Positions 22,330 to 33,342 are shown, numbered from the stretch's first letter. The stretch is 64,000 bases of DNA from Nectonema munidae (GCA_030549495.1 JAUIRK010000761.1:248001-312000); one strand, 5' to 3'. The notes: generated from the letters alone by a model not told the origin. Translations and numbers: made by a program.

Positions 22330-22560
22330 CGATTTTGGATTGAAATTTACAGTCCTATGCTGATGTTGAAAAAATGACTGAAAGTTCTGATTCGATTTGC
22401 CACTACATATAATTGTGAGCAAGCGTTTTCCATGCTTCTTGCCATTGAAACCAAATCCCGAAAAAGTTTGGAAGTGAGTAATGATATGAGAGTTGCATTG
22501 ACCAAAACAAGGTGAAACTTAGACAAACTGATCTAGACAAAGCAAATGCAGCCCATTTAC
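22330..22560 (+). pseudogene. hAT transposase C-terminal relic (ZBED5/FAM200-like)
   Basis: A frame near 22390-22520 reads LIRFATTYNCEQAFSMLL, then KSRKSLEVSNDMRVALTKT. This is the hAT dimerisation block: Y-x-CEQ-x-FS followed by RxxLxVxNDMRxAL. A related fragment is at 26570-26760. The rest of the element is not recognisable; the terminus at about 20388 could belong to it. Confidence 0.8.
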
Positions 22561-23084
22561 AAATTTACCAAAACCCATTGACATTGATTGGATTTTTCAG
22601 ACAATTTTTGAATAACAATTTTGTTAGTACAGTAGTTTTCATGTTGATTTATTTTTTTAATGACCCCGCGAGCTATTAAAAAATTATATAGAGACCTTAT
22701 TTTTCTTATTGCCGCTACGCCGAAAATTTTACAAAGTTTATAAAGCACTCTTCAAAATCGAGAAGAGAAGAAAATCATTCTTATATAAAATAGATCACTA
22801 CTCATCGGGTGTAATTTTAAGTATTTATCCCTCCTTATTGTCATTTACCAGTTATTGAAAGCGATGGTCACAGTCTATCTGAGTCTATCGCTATATATGC
22901 TATACTCTAGGCTAGGGCTTCTCAAACTTTTTGACCTAAGAACCCTTTGGCTTAAAATTTTTTCTCACGAACCCCCACCATCCTGATATCAAAAATATAA
23001 TGCTTTATAGTGTACATCTATCAGTGAACTTTAACTCAAACGACTTTATTCAAAAACTAATAAAAAATTTTTACTTGAAAACAC

Positions 23085-24335
23085 CTAGTGTGAAGGATGT
23101 GCCTGCTTTTCGGAAATAATATGTTCTATCCTTGCTACATTTTTGGATAAATAAATTCGTAAGTGCTCCACATTTAATCTTGATCTATGTTTGTTCATGA
23201 TATTTAAAAGAGCAAAGAAATCTTGCTCATACAAGTAAGTACTTGGAAACATTAGCAAAGATTTCAAAACTACTTTAGATATAAAGGGGTAGATATCGCA
23301 CATCTTAGACCAGAATGTTTTGAGAGAATGTTTCAAATGCGTCATTTGCATTTGAAAATTTTTGCATCTTAAATTTTTTGAGTCGTTTACCAACTCTAAA
23401 AATTCTTCTTGCATATCTTCTGAGAGAAGATTAACATCCATGCTAAAAGAATTTCTAATCAATTTCGATTAATTGGATTTAACAAGCTTCAGAATTTCTA
23501 GTTCTCTTTTATCAAGCATTTCGCTAAGATGTTCAAACAGTAAAATTTCTATTTCAATTCTTTCTTCCCAAAGTTTAAGCTTCATTATAAACGATCTCAG
23601 TTTGTCCACGAAATCAATCACAGTTATAAACCTACCTTAAAATACCTTAGGCAAGCTTTTGAAGCCATTGGTTGTCTGATAGTTTTCTTGCAAATACCAT
23701 TGACTTCAACTTTTTATCTCGCATGAAGAATTAAGTAAGTTCTTTTTTCAGTGATTCAACCTACATTTCCTCTCGACAGCCAGCGAACTTCAGCGTGAAG
23801 GAGTACATGTTCTTCGTTGCTTCCAAATTCCTGGCACAAGAGTGAAAAAAGTCTTGTATTTAAGGCGCTAGATTAGATTGAGCTCATTGTGTGTACACCA
23901 TCGTCAAGCACTCATTTAAAATCAGATAGGAGAGTTTTTGATGCCATCGCATATCGATGCAACAAGCGATGAAGATGTTTTATTTCAGAAGTCACTTCCT
24001 CCAAAACCTGAACGATGGCCGAGCATTGCTGCTGCTCAGTCGGTTGTGATTGCACATACATTTCCCCAACTTAATCCTTCTTTCTGAAAAAACAATGAAA
24101 CTTGGTTGAAAATATCTTCATTTTTTTTCTGTAATTCCTGTTGCTTGGCATCATCAGACATATCTGCTTCATTAAACTGAATAAGAGGTCGCGAAGAATG
24201 AAACGTGTTTTTTTAAAACTTATTTTTGCTTGAAAAATGCAATATTTTTGCTCTTTAAATTAGGATGGCAACTATTTAAATGGCGTTTCAAAAATGCAGG
24301 TTTCATGCACTCCACTGTTAAAACTTTGTTATGCT
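23085..24335 (-). pseudogene. hAT transposase relic, antisense
   Basis: The open 3' part (23085-23462) ends with FPSTYLYEQDFFALLNIMNK, HRSRLNVEHLRIYLSKNVA and a C-terminal KQAHPSH, the standard ending of FAM200/ZBED5-type hAT transposases. The usual CE of YLCE is YE here. Upstream, in antisense, 23463-24250 holds broken fragments, and about 24270-24330 encodes ECMKPAFLKRHLNSCHPNL, a BED-type finger with its two histidines. Multiple frameshifts and deletions; inactive. Confidence 0.85.
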
Positions 24336-24385
24336 ATTTTTATTGAGAAGTGTGTTGCCAAATTGAATGTAGCTCTCATCATATT

Positions 24386-25022
24386 CAGGGCGGATCTAGA
24401 AATTGGCATTAGGGGGGGGGGGGGGCGAGGCGGATTTTACTAAACTAGAACTCAAATTTGAATCATAAATTTAAGCTTTATCAAAAAATTTTTAAGCCAT
24501 TTTTATCCTATTTTGGGTAATGGTTTAATAAAAAGCGAAGATCCACTTTTTATCATAAAACTTAGAGTAATATAATAATATATCAAAAAATTATAAGTTT
24601 ATTATAAGAAAGTAACCAGATTTAGAACTAAGAGGATTAGCTACATATAGCACTACATATAAATAATGCTGTCAATATCCAATCGAATATCTGTGAACAA
24701 AAAGAAGAATCAGAGCATTAAAACGATCTTCATTCTTTGAACTGCGAGATGTGGTAAAACTTAATGTGTTTAAATAATAAATTTTCAAAAAAAATTGGAT
24801 AATATAGAAGTAATAAGTGTCACACTTACGATTGAAACATAAAAAACTTTCTAGGGCTTCTTACTTTAGAGAAAGATTGAATCTACGAGTTGCCGAAACC
24901 ATCATAATATTTGAGTTCTACGAAAAGAATTAGATCAAGAAAAATTTTCAAACAATTGGCACTGCAATTTTAGGGGGGGGGGTGGGGCGTACGCTGGTTC
25001 CGCCCCCTTTAAATCCGCCAGT
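24386..25022. mobile_element. hAT-type MITE (GGCGGATC class) nested in the hAT
   Basis: It begins CAGGGCGGATCTAGAAATTG and ends CCCCTTTAAATCCGCCAGTG, partly inverted copies of each other. A G14 run follows the left end (24412-24425) and a G10 run precedes the right end (24973-24982), both on the + strand. The target duplication is not clear. The interior is non-coding. Confidence 0.7.
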
Positions 25023-25549
25023 GATATTGTCTTTTTTTCGGTATTGAATTCATAAACAATTTAAAAAATCTAAAAATCATAAAAAGATCAAATACATCAA
25101 AAAATCTAAAAAATTAATTCATATTATTTCTTAACATTAATTCATCTTTAAAATCTTCAAAAATATTTTTACCAATCAAATCAATTTTTGATAATAAAAA
25201 ATAAAAGCGTGCAACCATTTTAAAATTTAGTTAGACGAAAAAATCATAAGTAATTTTTTGAAGTAACTTTTTTAATTTTTCAATTTTTAAAAATTTTTTT
25301 AATTTAATTTTTTTGTAAGTTTTAAAAGCTCGCGTATCTCTGAAAAATTTTTCGCGAACCCCAGTATGAGAAACTCTGCTCTAAGCACTTGTCGGTTTTA
25401 GACCATGATTAAAAATGATATCATTTGTAAATCTTTTGGAAACAGAATATTTGATTGAGCCGATTTTATATTTGGTGTTTGAATATTAAAAATGTCTTTG
25501 TCTTCTAAAGACCATATGAAAAGGGTTGTATTAGAAGACTCATTGGTAA

Positions 25550-25625
25550 TACAGACAGACCTCATTTATCCGACAGTGGTTAATTCGACAACCCCACTAT
25601 CCGATGCAATATTGATTAAGAGCTA
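25550..25625. mobile_element. Tigger-like terminus fragment
   Basis: ACAGACAGACCTCATTTATC, then CGACAGTGGTTAATTCGACA and CTATCCGATGC, has the repeated TTATCCGA/TTCGA wording of Tigger-type ends. Its partner was not found. Confidence 0.4.
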
Positions 25626-26143
25626 AATAATTTTTCTCAATCTCTCATCTCACTAACCTGGTTCATATCAAATGAATTGTTTATGTGGATTCATTATTAC
25701 TAAAATGCACTGTGGCTTAAAATTAAATTTTAAAAATTTAGCAACGAAATGTTACCAAGCTTGATTAGTAACACAGAAAAACAAATCTTATATCATCTTA
25801 TATAATCTTCATATTCTACCTACACATATATTCAGGCAGTAAAGGAAATTGTTTGAAAATATGTTTATGGCATGGGTCTATGAATTGACAGGTATGTAGC
25901 TGTGAATTTAAATTTAGTCCTTTTAAATAGAAGTTGAAGGTTTAATATTTTTGGAAGAAAATATGCTACAAACCTTAAATTTATATAAATTAGTTATTTA
26001 ATTCTCTAAGTTATACGCTATAAATGACATGAAAATGAAATTATTTTTACCGTTTTTAACAAAATTAAGGAAAGTGTGGAAACATTGCGAACTATTAGAT
26101 CTTGTGTATTCTATTACATGAATCAAACTCTTTCAGTTACAGT
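25626..26143. other. AT-rich stretch, nothing recognised
   Basis: No gene or repeat terminus supported. Confidence 0.4.
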
Positions 26144-26530
26144 CGGCCCCGTGGCTCGACTTCAAGTACAGAGAGGGGGCATACCGCGATCAAGGGGGAG
26201 GGGGGGGGGGGTGCGCAAAACTGATCAATGAAGGGGGCCTCAAAACTCATCAGGTGGGGGGGGGGGAGTTCTTATATAGTTATGTGTTATAAAAATAGTT
26301 GGATGTATAAGCTCTTGTTCAAATTACTGGAAATTTGCATTGTATCAATGAAATAGCCACTATAGAATAGTATTCTATTTTAAATATTTATTCTAAAACT
26401 TAACCTTAAAACAAGAAAAGTAATATCGAAAATTCACTCACAATACAAACAAGTCTTTTACATACTAAAAAAAAGACATATAATTAAGAAAATTGAAAAT
26501 TATTGGTGGGAGGGGGGGGGGGGCAAAACG
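26144..26530. repeat. Poly-G-bearing hAT-like MITE fragments
   Basis: CAGTCGGCCCCGTGGCTCGA starts a GC-rich block with G12 (26200-26211) and G11 (26256-26266). A further G12 lies at 26512-26523 in the context TTATTGGTGGGAGG, followed by CAAAACG, which resembles family A ends. Paired ends were not established. Confidence 0.5.
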
Positions 26531-26567
26531 TTTTTTTCCCCTTGAAATCACATTAGGATTTCAAGGG

Positions 26568-26762
26568 CTGATGTTGAAAATATGGCTTTGGAAGTTCTGA
26601 TTCGATTTGCCACTAGATATGAGTGTGAGCAAGCGTTTTCGGCGCTACTTGCTATTATCAAATCCCAAAACAGATTGGAATAATGGGTCAAAATGGAGCG
26701 AAACTTAGACAAAGCAGATGCATCTATCCCATTGACATTGCTTGGATTATTCAGACCTGATT
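26568..26762 (+). pseudogene. hAT transposase C-terminal relic, second copy
   Basis: It reads LIRFATRYECEQAFSALLAI, then IKSQNRLE, and later ADASIPLTLLGLFRP. It closely parallels the relic at 22330-22560, so both come from one hAT family. A stop follows the RxxL motif. Confidence 0.78.
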
Positions 26763-27063
26763 ATTTTTTTTAGAAATAGCTTATCCTATGTTCAGCATAA
26801 GAAATTTTGCGTTCTAATGATATCATGCACGCACTAATTTTTAGAACGAAATAGGGCAATAATTTTAAAATTTAATAATAAAAGATTTCTTATCTTTAGC
26901 TTCAAATAATAAGGCTTCAAATGATATTTTTATATATATTCAAAAATCTTCATAACATCTTCCCGAAATCTTTCCCAAGCTTGAACGATTGGAGACAAAA
27001 ATATTTGGAGACAATTGTACTTTTGGTGAGACATGAGGCTTAACTATTTTTATTATTTTATTT

Positions 27064-27440
27064 CGACATACAATAGTATCTTTTAAGAAAATAAATAAAA
27101 TAATCCATGAGACAATGGATCATAATATTTTAAGAATTTTATAAATTCAATATACAAATGTGTCTTAAGGAAATAAAATGTCCTAACGGGAAGACAATGA
27201 TTCTTATATCTTTTTAGTATATTAATTAATTTACGTACAAATTGTGCGTTTTAATGAAACCGACCTGTCAAATGAAAAGCATGCCTGTTTTTAGTACTTT
27301 TAGTTGATTTAGTGTCTTTCGAGGAAATAAAATTGTCAAACGGTGAAACGATGATAATGAAAAATTAGGGACTTGGAAATTATTCTTTTTTGAGTTGAAG
27401 ATTTAATGGAAATAGATAGAAAATGATTTAGAATGTTCAG
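27064..27440. repeat. Degenerate tandem repeat upstream of UGCG exon 1
   Basis: A unit with GTGTCTTAAGGAAATAAAAT, GTCCTAACGGGAAGACAATG and similar words occurs about three times (starting near 27064, 27160 and 27310). The same unit recurs at 38110-38290, just after UGCG exon 2. Family unknown. Confidence 0.6.
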
Positions 27441-27964
27441 ATTACGATAACAGCTGAAACAGTGTAACATCAAACATCACTTATTTTTAAACTCTTTATA
27501 GTGTTTCAAAAATGAAAAACTAACAGGTCAAAATAATCTTAACAAAATTTTTTTTAGAATCTCTGTGTAGACAAATAGATTCTCAAAAAGACAAAATAGG
27601 ATGGTTAGAATTGCAAAAGAAGAAAAAAGAACTAAAATTAGTATATAACTTAAGGTTGTCAAGTATTAGGTGTTCAAACAATTTCTAATTTAACTCCTTT
27701 TGTTAAATAATAAAAATAGTTCTTTTTGAATATGGCTAATCCTATTACTAGTTTTACTCTTTTTGAGGTCAGACCCTAAGCCCTCCCTAAGATCCTGAAT
27801 ACCAAATTCTCAAAATGAGTTGGAATCCGAGTTCAAAAATCGTATCAAGCTGCTATCTGTAACTGTGTATCATCAGCCTAGCCACTACATGTGCCTGTTT
27901 GAACACTGGTGTTTGTTTAGAATCGCCTAGCAGTAACAAGCATATCAGAGATGATGTCTTTACA
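27441..27964 (+). promoter_or_regulatory. Presumed 5' flank and 5' UTR of UGCG
   Basis: No repeat ends or coding blocks. The sequence becomes less AT-rich from about 27770. In the frame of the exon 1 ATG there is a stop near 27860 and no earlier ATG after it, which fits 27965 as the initiator. No TATA or initiator element could be assigned. Confidence 0.4.
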
Positions 27965-28071
27965 ATGCTGAGGAGTTGCTTCGAAGATGTTATTCTCACT
28001 ACCCTCTCTTCCCTCTTCCTACTCGGCTCTTTATTCCTCTGGTTCACGCACACCGTTTCTCTCATCTATGG
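27965..28071 (+). CDS. UGCG: Ceramide glucosyltransferase, exon 1 (N-terminal membrane anchor)
   Basis: UGCG transfers glucose from UDP-glucose to ceramide, the first step of glucosphingolipid synthesis, in Golgi membranes. This exon encodes MLRSCFEDVILTTLSSLFLL and on to FTHTVSLIY plus two bases of a Gly codon. Residues 9-35 are a hydrophobic signal anchor, like the start of animal UGCG (human LWLMHFMAIIY lines up with LFLWFTHTVSLIY). The exon ends at TATGG followed by the strong donor GTAAGC (28072). It joins exon 2 at 37659 in the same phase (2), giving LIYGAYKMH. A TAA lies directly in the unspliced frame, so the exon is easily missed by ORF length. Confidence 0.82.
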
Positions 28072-28684
28072 GTAAGCGCGTCCTTATTATTCTCTGTCAT
28101 CGTTTTCTTTTTACCAAACTCAACATTTATTATCAAATCTGTCTCTAAATTAACCTCCTGAAAATGAGACATTAAATAATTTGATTTAAAACTCTACACT
28201 AACACCACAGTTTCGACTACAAAAATAAAAATTATTTATAATACAATTCTGCTAAAATAGATATCGTATGGTCTTTTTAGTGGTTAACAGGTTAAAATCA
28301 AGAAACAGACTGATTTGTTTAAAGGTACTGTGTGGTCAAATGGATTCATGCACGTTAGGGTGCACACAATGCCCCATAATTTTTAAAAATTTCAATTTTC
28401 ACGCTGTCCTCGATTCATTTTTTTTCCTTTTGTAGTTTTTAACAATCTTGTAAAATTTGAAAAGTTTTGAATTTAAAGGGGTCAACAAACAGCTTTAAAA
28501 ACAATCCTAAGATTATAATTTTTTTTGTAGTACTGATCCTTTTCAGTTTTACAAAAAAAATTTATTACACATCAAAAACATCATATTTGAAACTAAAAAA
28601 ACGAATAAGAACATTATTATGAAAAATAATATACAGATTGACAGAAAATAGTGCGAAAAAAGTATGGAAAAATATGGATTTTTC
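28072..28684 (+). other. Start of UGCG intron 1, no other feature
   Basis: The intron begins GTAAGCGCG. No mobile element end or coding segment could be identified in this part. The whole intron runs to 37658 (9.6 kb). Confidence 0.5.
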
Positions 28685-28930
28685 TCATGAAAGATTTGAT
28701 TTTTTTAGATTCGCTGTTCGTTTTCTACTTTCTTCGACGACTTGGATGACATCCTGGTAGTCTCTTTCTAAGCGTGCCGATGGCAAAAAATCATTACTAA
28801 GCTTTATAATGCGTTCTGAGCAGTCGTTGATGATATTTATTGACTCAGTATTGAGTTTCCCTGCTTATAAACTTCGTTTTGATTCCACAAACTAACTTCT
28901 TCTGTCAAAAAACAACAAACAATTTTAAGT
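28685..28930 (-). pseudogene. Relic of an uncharacterised multi-copy protein family
   Basis: The antisense strand reads NIINDCSERIIKLSNDFLPS, then RDYQDVIQVVEESRKRTANL, and stops at about 28685. From memory, the pattern of an acidic/Ser-Glu-Arg motif followed by Q-x-x-x-Q-V-V-E-x-x-RK resembles the C-terminus of uncharacterised repeated proteins in several invertebrate genomes. I cannot name the family. Only 60-70 codons remain. Confidence 0.4.
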
Positions 28931-29922
28931 ACTTTAAAGAAAAAGCATGAGTTAGCTGAAATCAAATCAACCTGAGTGTGTCAAGTTTTATTTTGGATGG
29001 AATGAAGGCTCGCCGAAACCCTTTCCAAACGATTCAAAGGCAGAACATCACACTTGGAAGGCTCAACTTGTAACAATTTTTTCGCTATTTGGCTTTTTTC
29101 GTAATCTGGAACCAACAAAGATGGCGGCTGAAAGCTTTGATAGAAGAATATGAAATCATGGGTTCAATTGATTTATAAATTACACTGTGTAACAAATTTG
29201 AAGTTTAAAAAAAGTACAAGTTAAGTAAGACTTGTTTCTGGGCCAAAAAATTGTCCTGATCTGAATATGAACTTTGTTCATCCAGATTAGGCACTAGTGC
29301 CATGCACAATTTGTTTCATAAAATACTATATAATATTGCATTACACATCTATTACACATATGAGTTTCCGTGGCAGATTTCCGTTCAAACAATGCATGCC
29401 TAAAAAACCAGAAAAATATGACATAAAATTTTGGGCGTTATGCGATGCTGAGACACGTTATGTCTGGAGAATCAAACCCTACTTGGGAAAAAATTTTAAT
29501 TCTATAGAAAAAATGTTAGCAGAAAATGTTGTTATGGAGCTATGTGATGGTTTGAAAGGTCATAACATAATCTTTCATAATTTTTTTACATCATATTCTT
29601 TGGCTGAAAAATTACTAAAAAAGAACGTCACATGCTTGTGTACATTGAAAAAAAGAAGACATCAATTCCTGGAAACTTTTCCTCAACGAAAGGAAGAACG
29701 CAATTTAGCTCATTATATTTTTTACAGATGACTTCACAATCGTTTCGTATATGCCTAAAAAATATAAAACAGTCTTACTCATAGCATTTACCACCACTTA
29801 TAAATTGTAATGAAACAAAGAAAAAAACTGCATTGATAACATCTGACTATAATAAAACAAAGGGTGGAGTTGACAGCTTTGATCAAAAGGTTTCTTATTA
29901 CACTGTTTCTAGAAAGACTAAT

Positions 29923-32313
29923 CAGCGAACCGGGGGCCCATGGCCCCCCAAGGGGGCCACAGGCCTTTAACCTAGGGGCCACAAGCTAACACTAGAAAAT
30001 GTAATTTAAAATGCAGAAGCTTGAAGTGTGAGAAAACTGCGGTCATAAGAGAAGTGTTTTTTCAATTAATTTGAAAGTTTTTTTTAAACTAAAAAAATTT
30101 GAATTTTTTAAGATTTTTTTTCTTGTTTTTTTTTATCGTCCTTACTATAAAAATGGCTGATAGAAAAAAAAACTGTTTATAAATTTTCTTTGCTCTCTTA
30201 TTAACACTGTTTCTGCAAAGTAATCAAAGAAAGGCTTAATCTATTTCTTCTTTTTTGTAAATTGTAAATTTTTTTTGTCTTTTACTTTTTGATTAAATCT
30301 AATATTTTCTTTAGTTAAATTTCTTTTTGATTAAATCTAATTTTTTCAAGCCAAATTTTTAACTTTGTTTTGTTATTATTTGTTTTCGGATGTCGAAAGT
30401 TCGAAAATGGAATGACAGCTACGTCAGTTTTGGATTTACGAAAGTAATTCGAGACGGCATGGACTGTGCACAATGTCTGCATTGCTCAGTAGTGATGGCA
30501 AATGCATCACTACGTCCTTCTAAACTTTCAAACCATCGCGACAAGTTGCATCCTCAAAAGAAAGATGATAGTATTGATGCTCTGCTTACAAAACGAGCAC
30601 GGTACGACCGTGAAGCGACGCTTCCAAAATTTGGATTCCGGCCAGAAGAAAAACCAGCTCTTCAATCTAGCTACGAAGTAGCTTACCAAATTGTAAAGTG
30701 CAAGAAACCTCGCAATATTGCTGAGGAACTTATCAAGCCATGTACAGAAAAAATGGTGGAACTAATGATCGGATCAGAGGCAAAAAAGAAAAATCAGCAA
30801 GTTTCGCTATCTAATGACACAATTCGTCGACGGATTGATGACATGGCCGCTGATGTGTGTCGTCAAATTTGTTATGAAATTAAGCAAAGCACGCTTCAGG
30901 CTAGCCTTCAACTTGATGAGTCTACTGACACCGCTATGGAAAGCCAGTTGATTGCCTTTGCTCGCTACGAGAAAGAAGGGAAAATGAAGGAAGAATTTTT
31001 ATTCTGCAATACCCTGCCAACTACAACAACAGCAAAAAATGTCAAAGCCATCGTGGACTCGTTTTTTGAAATGAATGGACTAAGTTGGCAGAATTTCAAG
31101 CATATCTGTACTGATGGTGCCCCGGCGATGATTGGCGTTAAAGGAGGGTTCGTCGCGCTTGTGAAGAATGAATGGCCCCACGTAACATCTTCCCACTGTT
31201 CACTACACCGATATGGTCTTGCGTCAAAAACTCTGCCGCCGCGTTTGTTAGAAGTACTGGACATTGCTGTCAAAGTAATCAACTTCATTCGTGCAAAGGC
31301 CAAAAATCATCGGCTGTTCCAACTTCTGGCCAACGAAATGGGAGCGCAACATGTGGGACTTTTGTTTTATACCAAAGTTCGTTGGTTATCGAGGGGAAAA
31401 TGCCTTTCTCGGTTGTATGAACTTCGGTTGGAGACGGAAATTTTTCTGCAAGAGAATGAAAACTATCTTCATGTCCACTTCAAGAATGAAGAGTTCGTCA
31501 TGATGCTTGCCTACCTAGCCGATATATTCGGTAGACTAAATGAAATGAACCAGTCTTTGCAGGGCCATGATGTCACAGTCAGTGACGTTCAAGACAAGCT
31601 TACAGGAATGTCTGCTCGAATAACAGTCTGGCAGGCACGAATTGAAGCCGGATCCACAGCTTCGTTTCCTTTATTGGACGAGCATCTTCAGACAAAAAAG
31701 ATTGAACTTCCCATCGGCATCAAAAATTACATTATCAAACATCTCGACATTCTCTTCTCCGAGTTCAAATCTTATTTCGACAATGCCCCATTAGATGTTC
31801 TATGGCACAAAGACCCATTTAACACGGAAATTAAACCTACTGAAGACGAAGCAGAGGAGCTCGCAGAGTTTAAAGTCTCGAAAGCAATGAAGCTGGCCTT
31901 CAGTAACAGAAAAGATCTTTCCAACTTCTGGTTGTCTGTTCAGGATGCGTATCCAAAGCTCAGCAAGAAGGCATCCGAAATGCACGTTCAATTCGCTACA
32001 ATATATCTTTGCGAATCTGGATTTTCTGACCTGGCGACGATCAAAACAAAGTCCAGAAACCGTCTTGATGTTAGGAATGATATTCGCCTTGCTGTGTCCA
32101 AAACAAAGCCGGACATAAGAGGCCTGGTCACACGAGCTCGACAGCAAGTGTCCCATTGATTATACTGTTCAATAAAAATTTTTATTTAAGTTTATAATTT
32201 TAGTGACTGGATAAACAACATAAAACAAAATTTATTTTTTTGAAGGGCAGGGGGCCAAGAGTGTTAACCACTCGGTGAAGGGAGCCATGGGCTGTCAAAG
32301 GTTGAGAAACGCT
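29923..32313 (+). mobile_element. Intact-looking hAT element inserted in the piggyBac relic
   Basis: The ends are CAGCGAACC ... GGCCCATGGCC on the left and, inverted, CAGCGTTTCTCAACC ... GCCCATGGC on the right. Flanks AGACTAAT (29915-29922) and GGACTAAT (32314-32321) match 7/8 and are duplicated piggyBac coding sequence. The element is 2.39 kb with one uninterrupted transposase ORF. It is clearly less AT-rich than everything around it, which fits a recent arrival. Confidence 0.93.
30390..32159 (+). CDS. hAT transposase, 589 aa, uninterrupted (ZBED5/FAM200-like)
   Basis: The enzyme cuts and pastes the surrounding element. An N-terminal BED finger uses C29, C32, H49 and H54 (CAQCLHC ... SNHRDKLHP). 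Catalytic Asp candidates are D176 in LQLDESTD and D242 in CTDGAPAMIG; WLSRGKCLSRL follows in the middle. The C-terminal dimerisation block IYLCESGFSDLATIKTKSRN (C541, E542) offers the third acidic residue and is followed by RLDVRNDIRLAV. Length and motif order are those of FAM200/ZBED5-type hAT transposases, also known as domesticated host proteins in vertebrates. Here, terminal repeats and a target duplication show it is still a transposon. It could be active or recently active. Confidence 0.95.
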   Translation: MSKVRKWNDSYVSFGFTKVIRDGMDCAQCLHCSVVMANASLRPSKLSNHRDKLHPQKKDDSIDALLTKRARYDREATLPKFGFRPEEKPALQSSYEVAYQIVKCKKPRNIAEELIKPCTEKMVELMIGSEAKKKNQQVSLSNDTIRRRIDDMAADVCRQICYEIKQSTLQASLQLDESTDTAMESQLIAFARYEKEGKMKEEFLFCNTLPTTTTAKNVKAIVDSFFEMNGLSWQNFKHICTDGAPAMIGVKGGFVALVKNEWPHVTSSHCSLHRYGLASKTLPPRLLEVLDIAVKVINFIRAKAKNHRLFQLLANEMGAQHVGLLFYTKVRWLSRGKCLSRLYELRLETEIFLQENENYLHVHFKNEEFVMMLAYLADIFGRLNEMNQSLQGHDVTVSDVQDKLTGMSARITVWQARIEAGSTASFPLLDEHLQTKKIELPIGIKNYIIKHLDILFSEFKSYFDNAPLDVLWHKDPFNTEIKPTEDEAEELAEFKVSKAMKLAFSNRKDLSNFWLSVQDAYPKLSKKASEMHVQFATIYLCESGFSDLATIKTKSRNRLDVRNDIRLAVSKTKPDIRGLVTRARQQVSH

Positions 32314-32754
32314 GGACTAATAGATGGACAATGGCTGTCTTTTTTAACATTTTAGAGATTTCCGCTAAAAAAGATAAAAGAAGACTATTCTTGGATGCCT
32401 GCGGAAAACAATTGGTTTCTGCGCAAATGGATTGAAGAAAAACTCTACATAGAAGCATTCCAGCAAAAGAAAATATAGCAAAAGAAAAAGAGGAAGGTGT
32501 CATCTTTGTAAAGGTTCAGACAATAAACATGATTCTAGTTGTATCAAGTGCGACAAATTTGTTTGTAAAGAACATCATAGCAAAGTTTGCAGTAATTGCT
32601 TCAATTTTTGTTAAAACTTTTATAATTCTATTATCTTAATGATTTCAATAAATTTCTTTCAATTTTTAATTATAAACATTTAAAATTAAAATGGGTCCAT
32701 ATGTACCCGAAGGCGAAATTAAGCGGTCTAACTTATAAGGGTAATGAGGGTAAT

Positions 32755-32877
32755 GAGGGCTTGGGTGAAAGAAGAGAGCTTGAGTGAATGATTGATTTTT
32801 AGCAGAGAAAGCGGAAGAGAAAAACAGAGGAGACAGAAAGAGAAATAGAATCACTGTGACAGAAGATGAGAAAATCG
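32755..32877. repeat. AG-rich dispersed repeat, copy 2
   Basis: Nearly identical to 19335-19473 (AGAAGAGAGCTTGAGTGAAT onward). It begins shortly after GGGTCCATATGTACCC, an imperfect palindrome at 32692-32707. Confidence 0.7.
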
Positions 32878-33156
32878 GTGAGCGGCCATTTATTGCCAGC
32901 ATTCATCATATCAATTTGCGTTTCTCTCTATTGCATGAATATCAATCAAACTCCCGATTTCACTATATCTCTTGATTTAACACATCAATGAAACTACATG
33001 CTTGCTTTTGAATTGTTTTTTCCTTTATCCATCTCTCGATCAAACCTACTATTATCTCACTTCAAATCTATTATCTCTTAAAACTATTATCAATTTCAAA
33101 TTGCCCTCTCATTTAATTTATTTTGAATCTTCTTTATTGTTTCGTATTTATTATAA

Positions 33157-33342
33157 GGGCGTGTATAAGAGTGGTTAGAGCGCTCGATTCGATATCCTAA
33201 GGTTTCGGTGTCTAACCGATCCTTGAGCCATGATATTCATAGTACGAATACAAGTCAAAATCTCCGATAACCAAAATCTCCGCTAACCAGAATCTTCGCT
33301 ATCTTCACAAGCACTGCATCAGTGCCTTCTAAATCAAACCAC
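33157..33342 (+). mobile_element. tRNA-derived SINE-like element
   Basis: The head GTGTATAAGAGTGGTTAGAG followed by CGCTCGATTCG is a very good tRNA A box and D arm. The B box region (GGTTTCGGTGTCTAACC, about 33204-33220) is altered. The tail GCATCAGTGCCTTCTAAATC resembles the SINE tail at 17950-17985. Not a tRNA gene. Confidence 0.6.

Larger units (their letters stand above)
22913..25378 (-). mobile_element. hAT element (ZBED5/FAM200-like) with target duplication and nested MITE
   Basis: Left end TAGGGCTTCTCAAACTTTTT pairs with the right end, which inverted reads CAGAGTTTCTCATACTGGGG. Flanks CTCTAGGC (22905-22912) and CTCTAAGC (25379-25386) match 7/8. The interior carries an antisense transposase relic, with the C-terminus at 23085-23462 and a BED finger near 24260-24330. 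A second element sits at 24386-25022. About 2.47 kb in total. Confidence 0.88.
29330..32614 (+). pseudogene. piggyBac transposase relic, split by a hAT insertion
   Basis: The 5' portion (about 29350-29922) reads SFRGRFPFKQCMPKKPEKYD, WALCDAETRYVW, IIFHNFFTSYSLAEKLL and, after a frameshift, DYNKTKGGVDSFDQKVSYYT. The 3' portion resumes at 32315 with RWTMAVFFNILEIS and ends with a cysteine-rich domain, KRGRCHLCKGSDNKHDSSC, then CDKFVCKEHHSKVCSNC. The split falls exactly in RKTN|RWTMA at the hAT target duplication. The first catalytic Asp region is missing, and HNFFTS replaces the usual DNFFTS. The relic is PGBD4-like and long dead. It lies in UGCG intron 1. Confidence 0.9.

Noticed and set aside
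27853-28161. Overlapping short frames on both strands around 28 kb
   Set aside because: They are shadows of UGCG exon 1, whose own frame explains the locus better.
30965-32156. Several 70-118-codon frames within the hAT gene
   Set aside because: Alternative-frame shadows of the 589-codon transposase.
33157-33230. Functional tRNA gene
   Set aside because: The A box is excellent but the T arm does not fold and a SINE-like tail follows.
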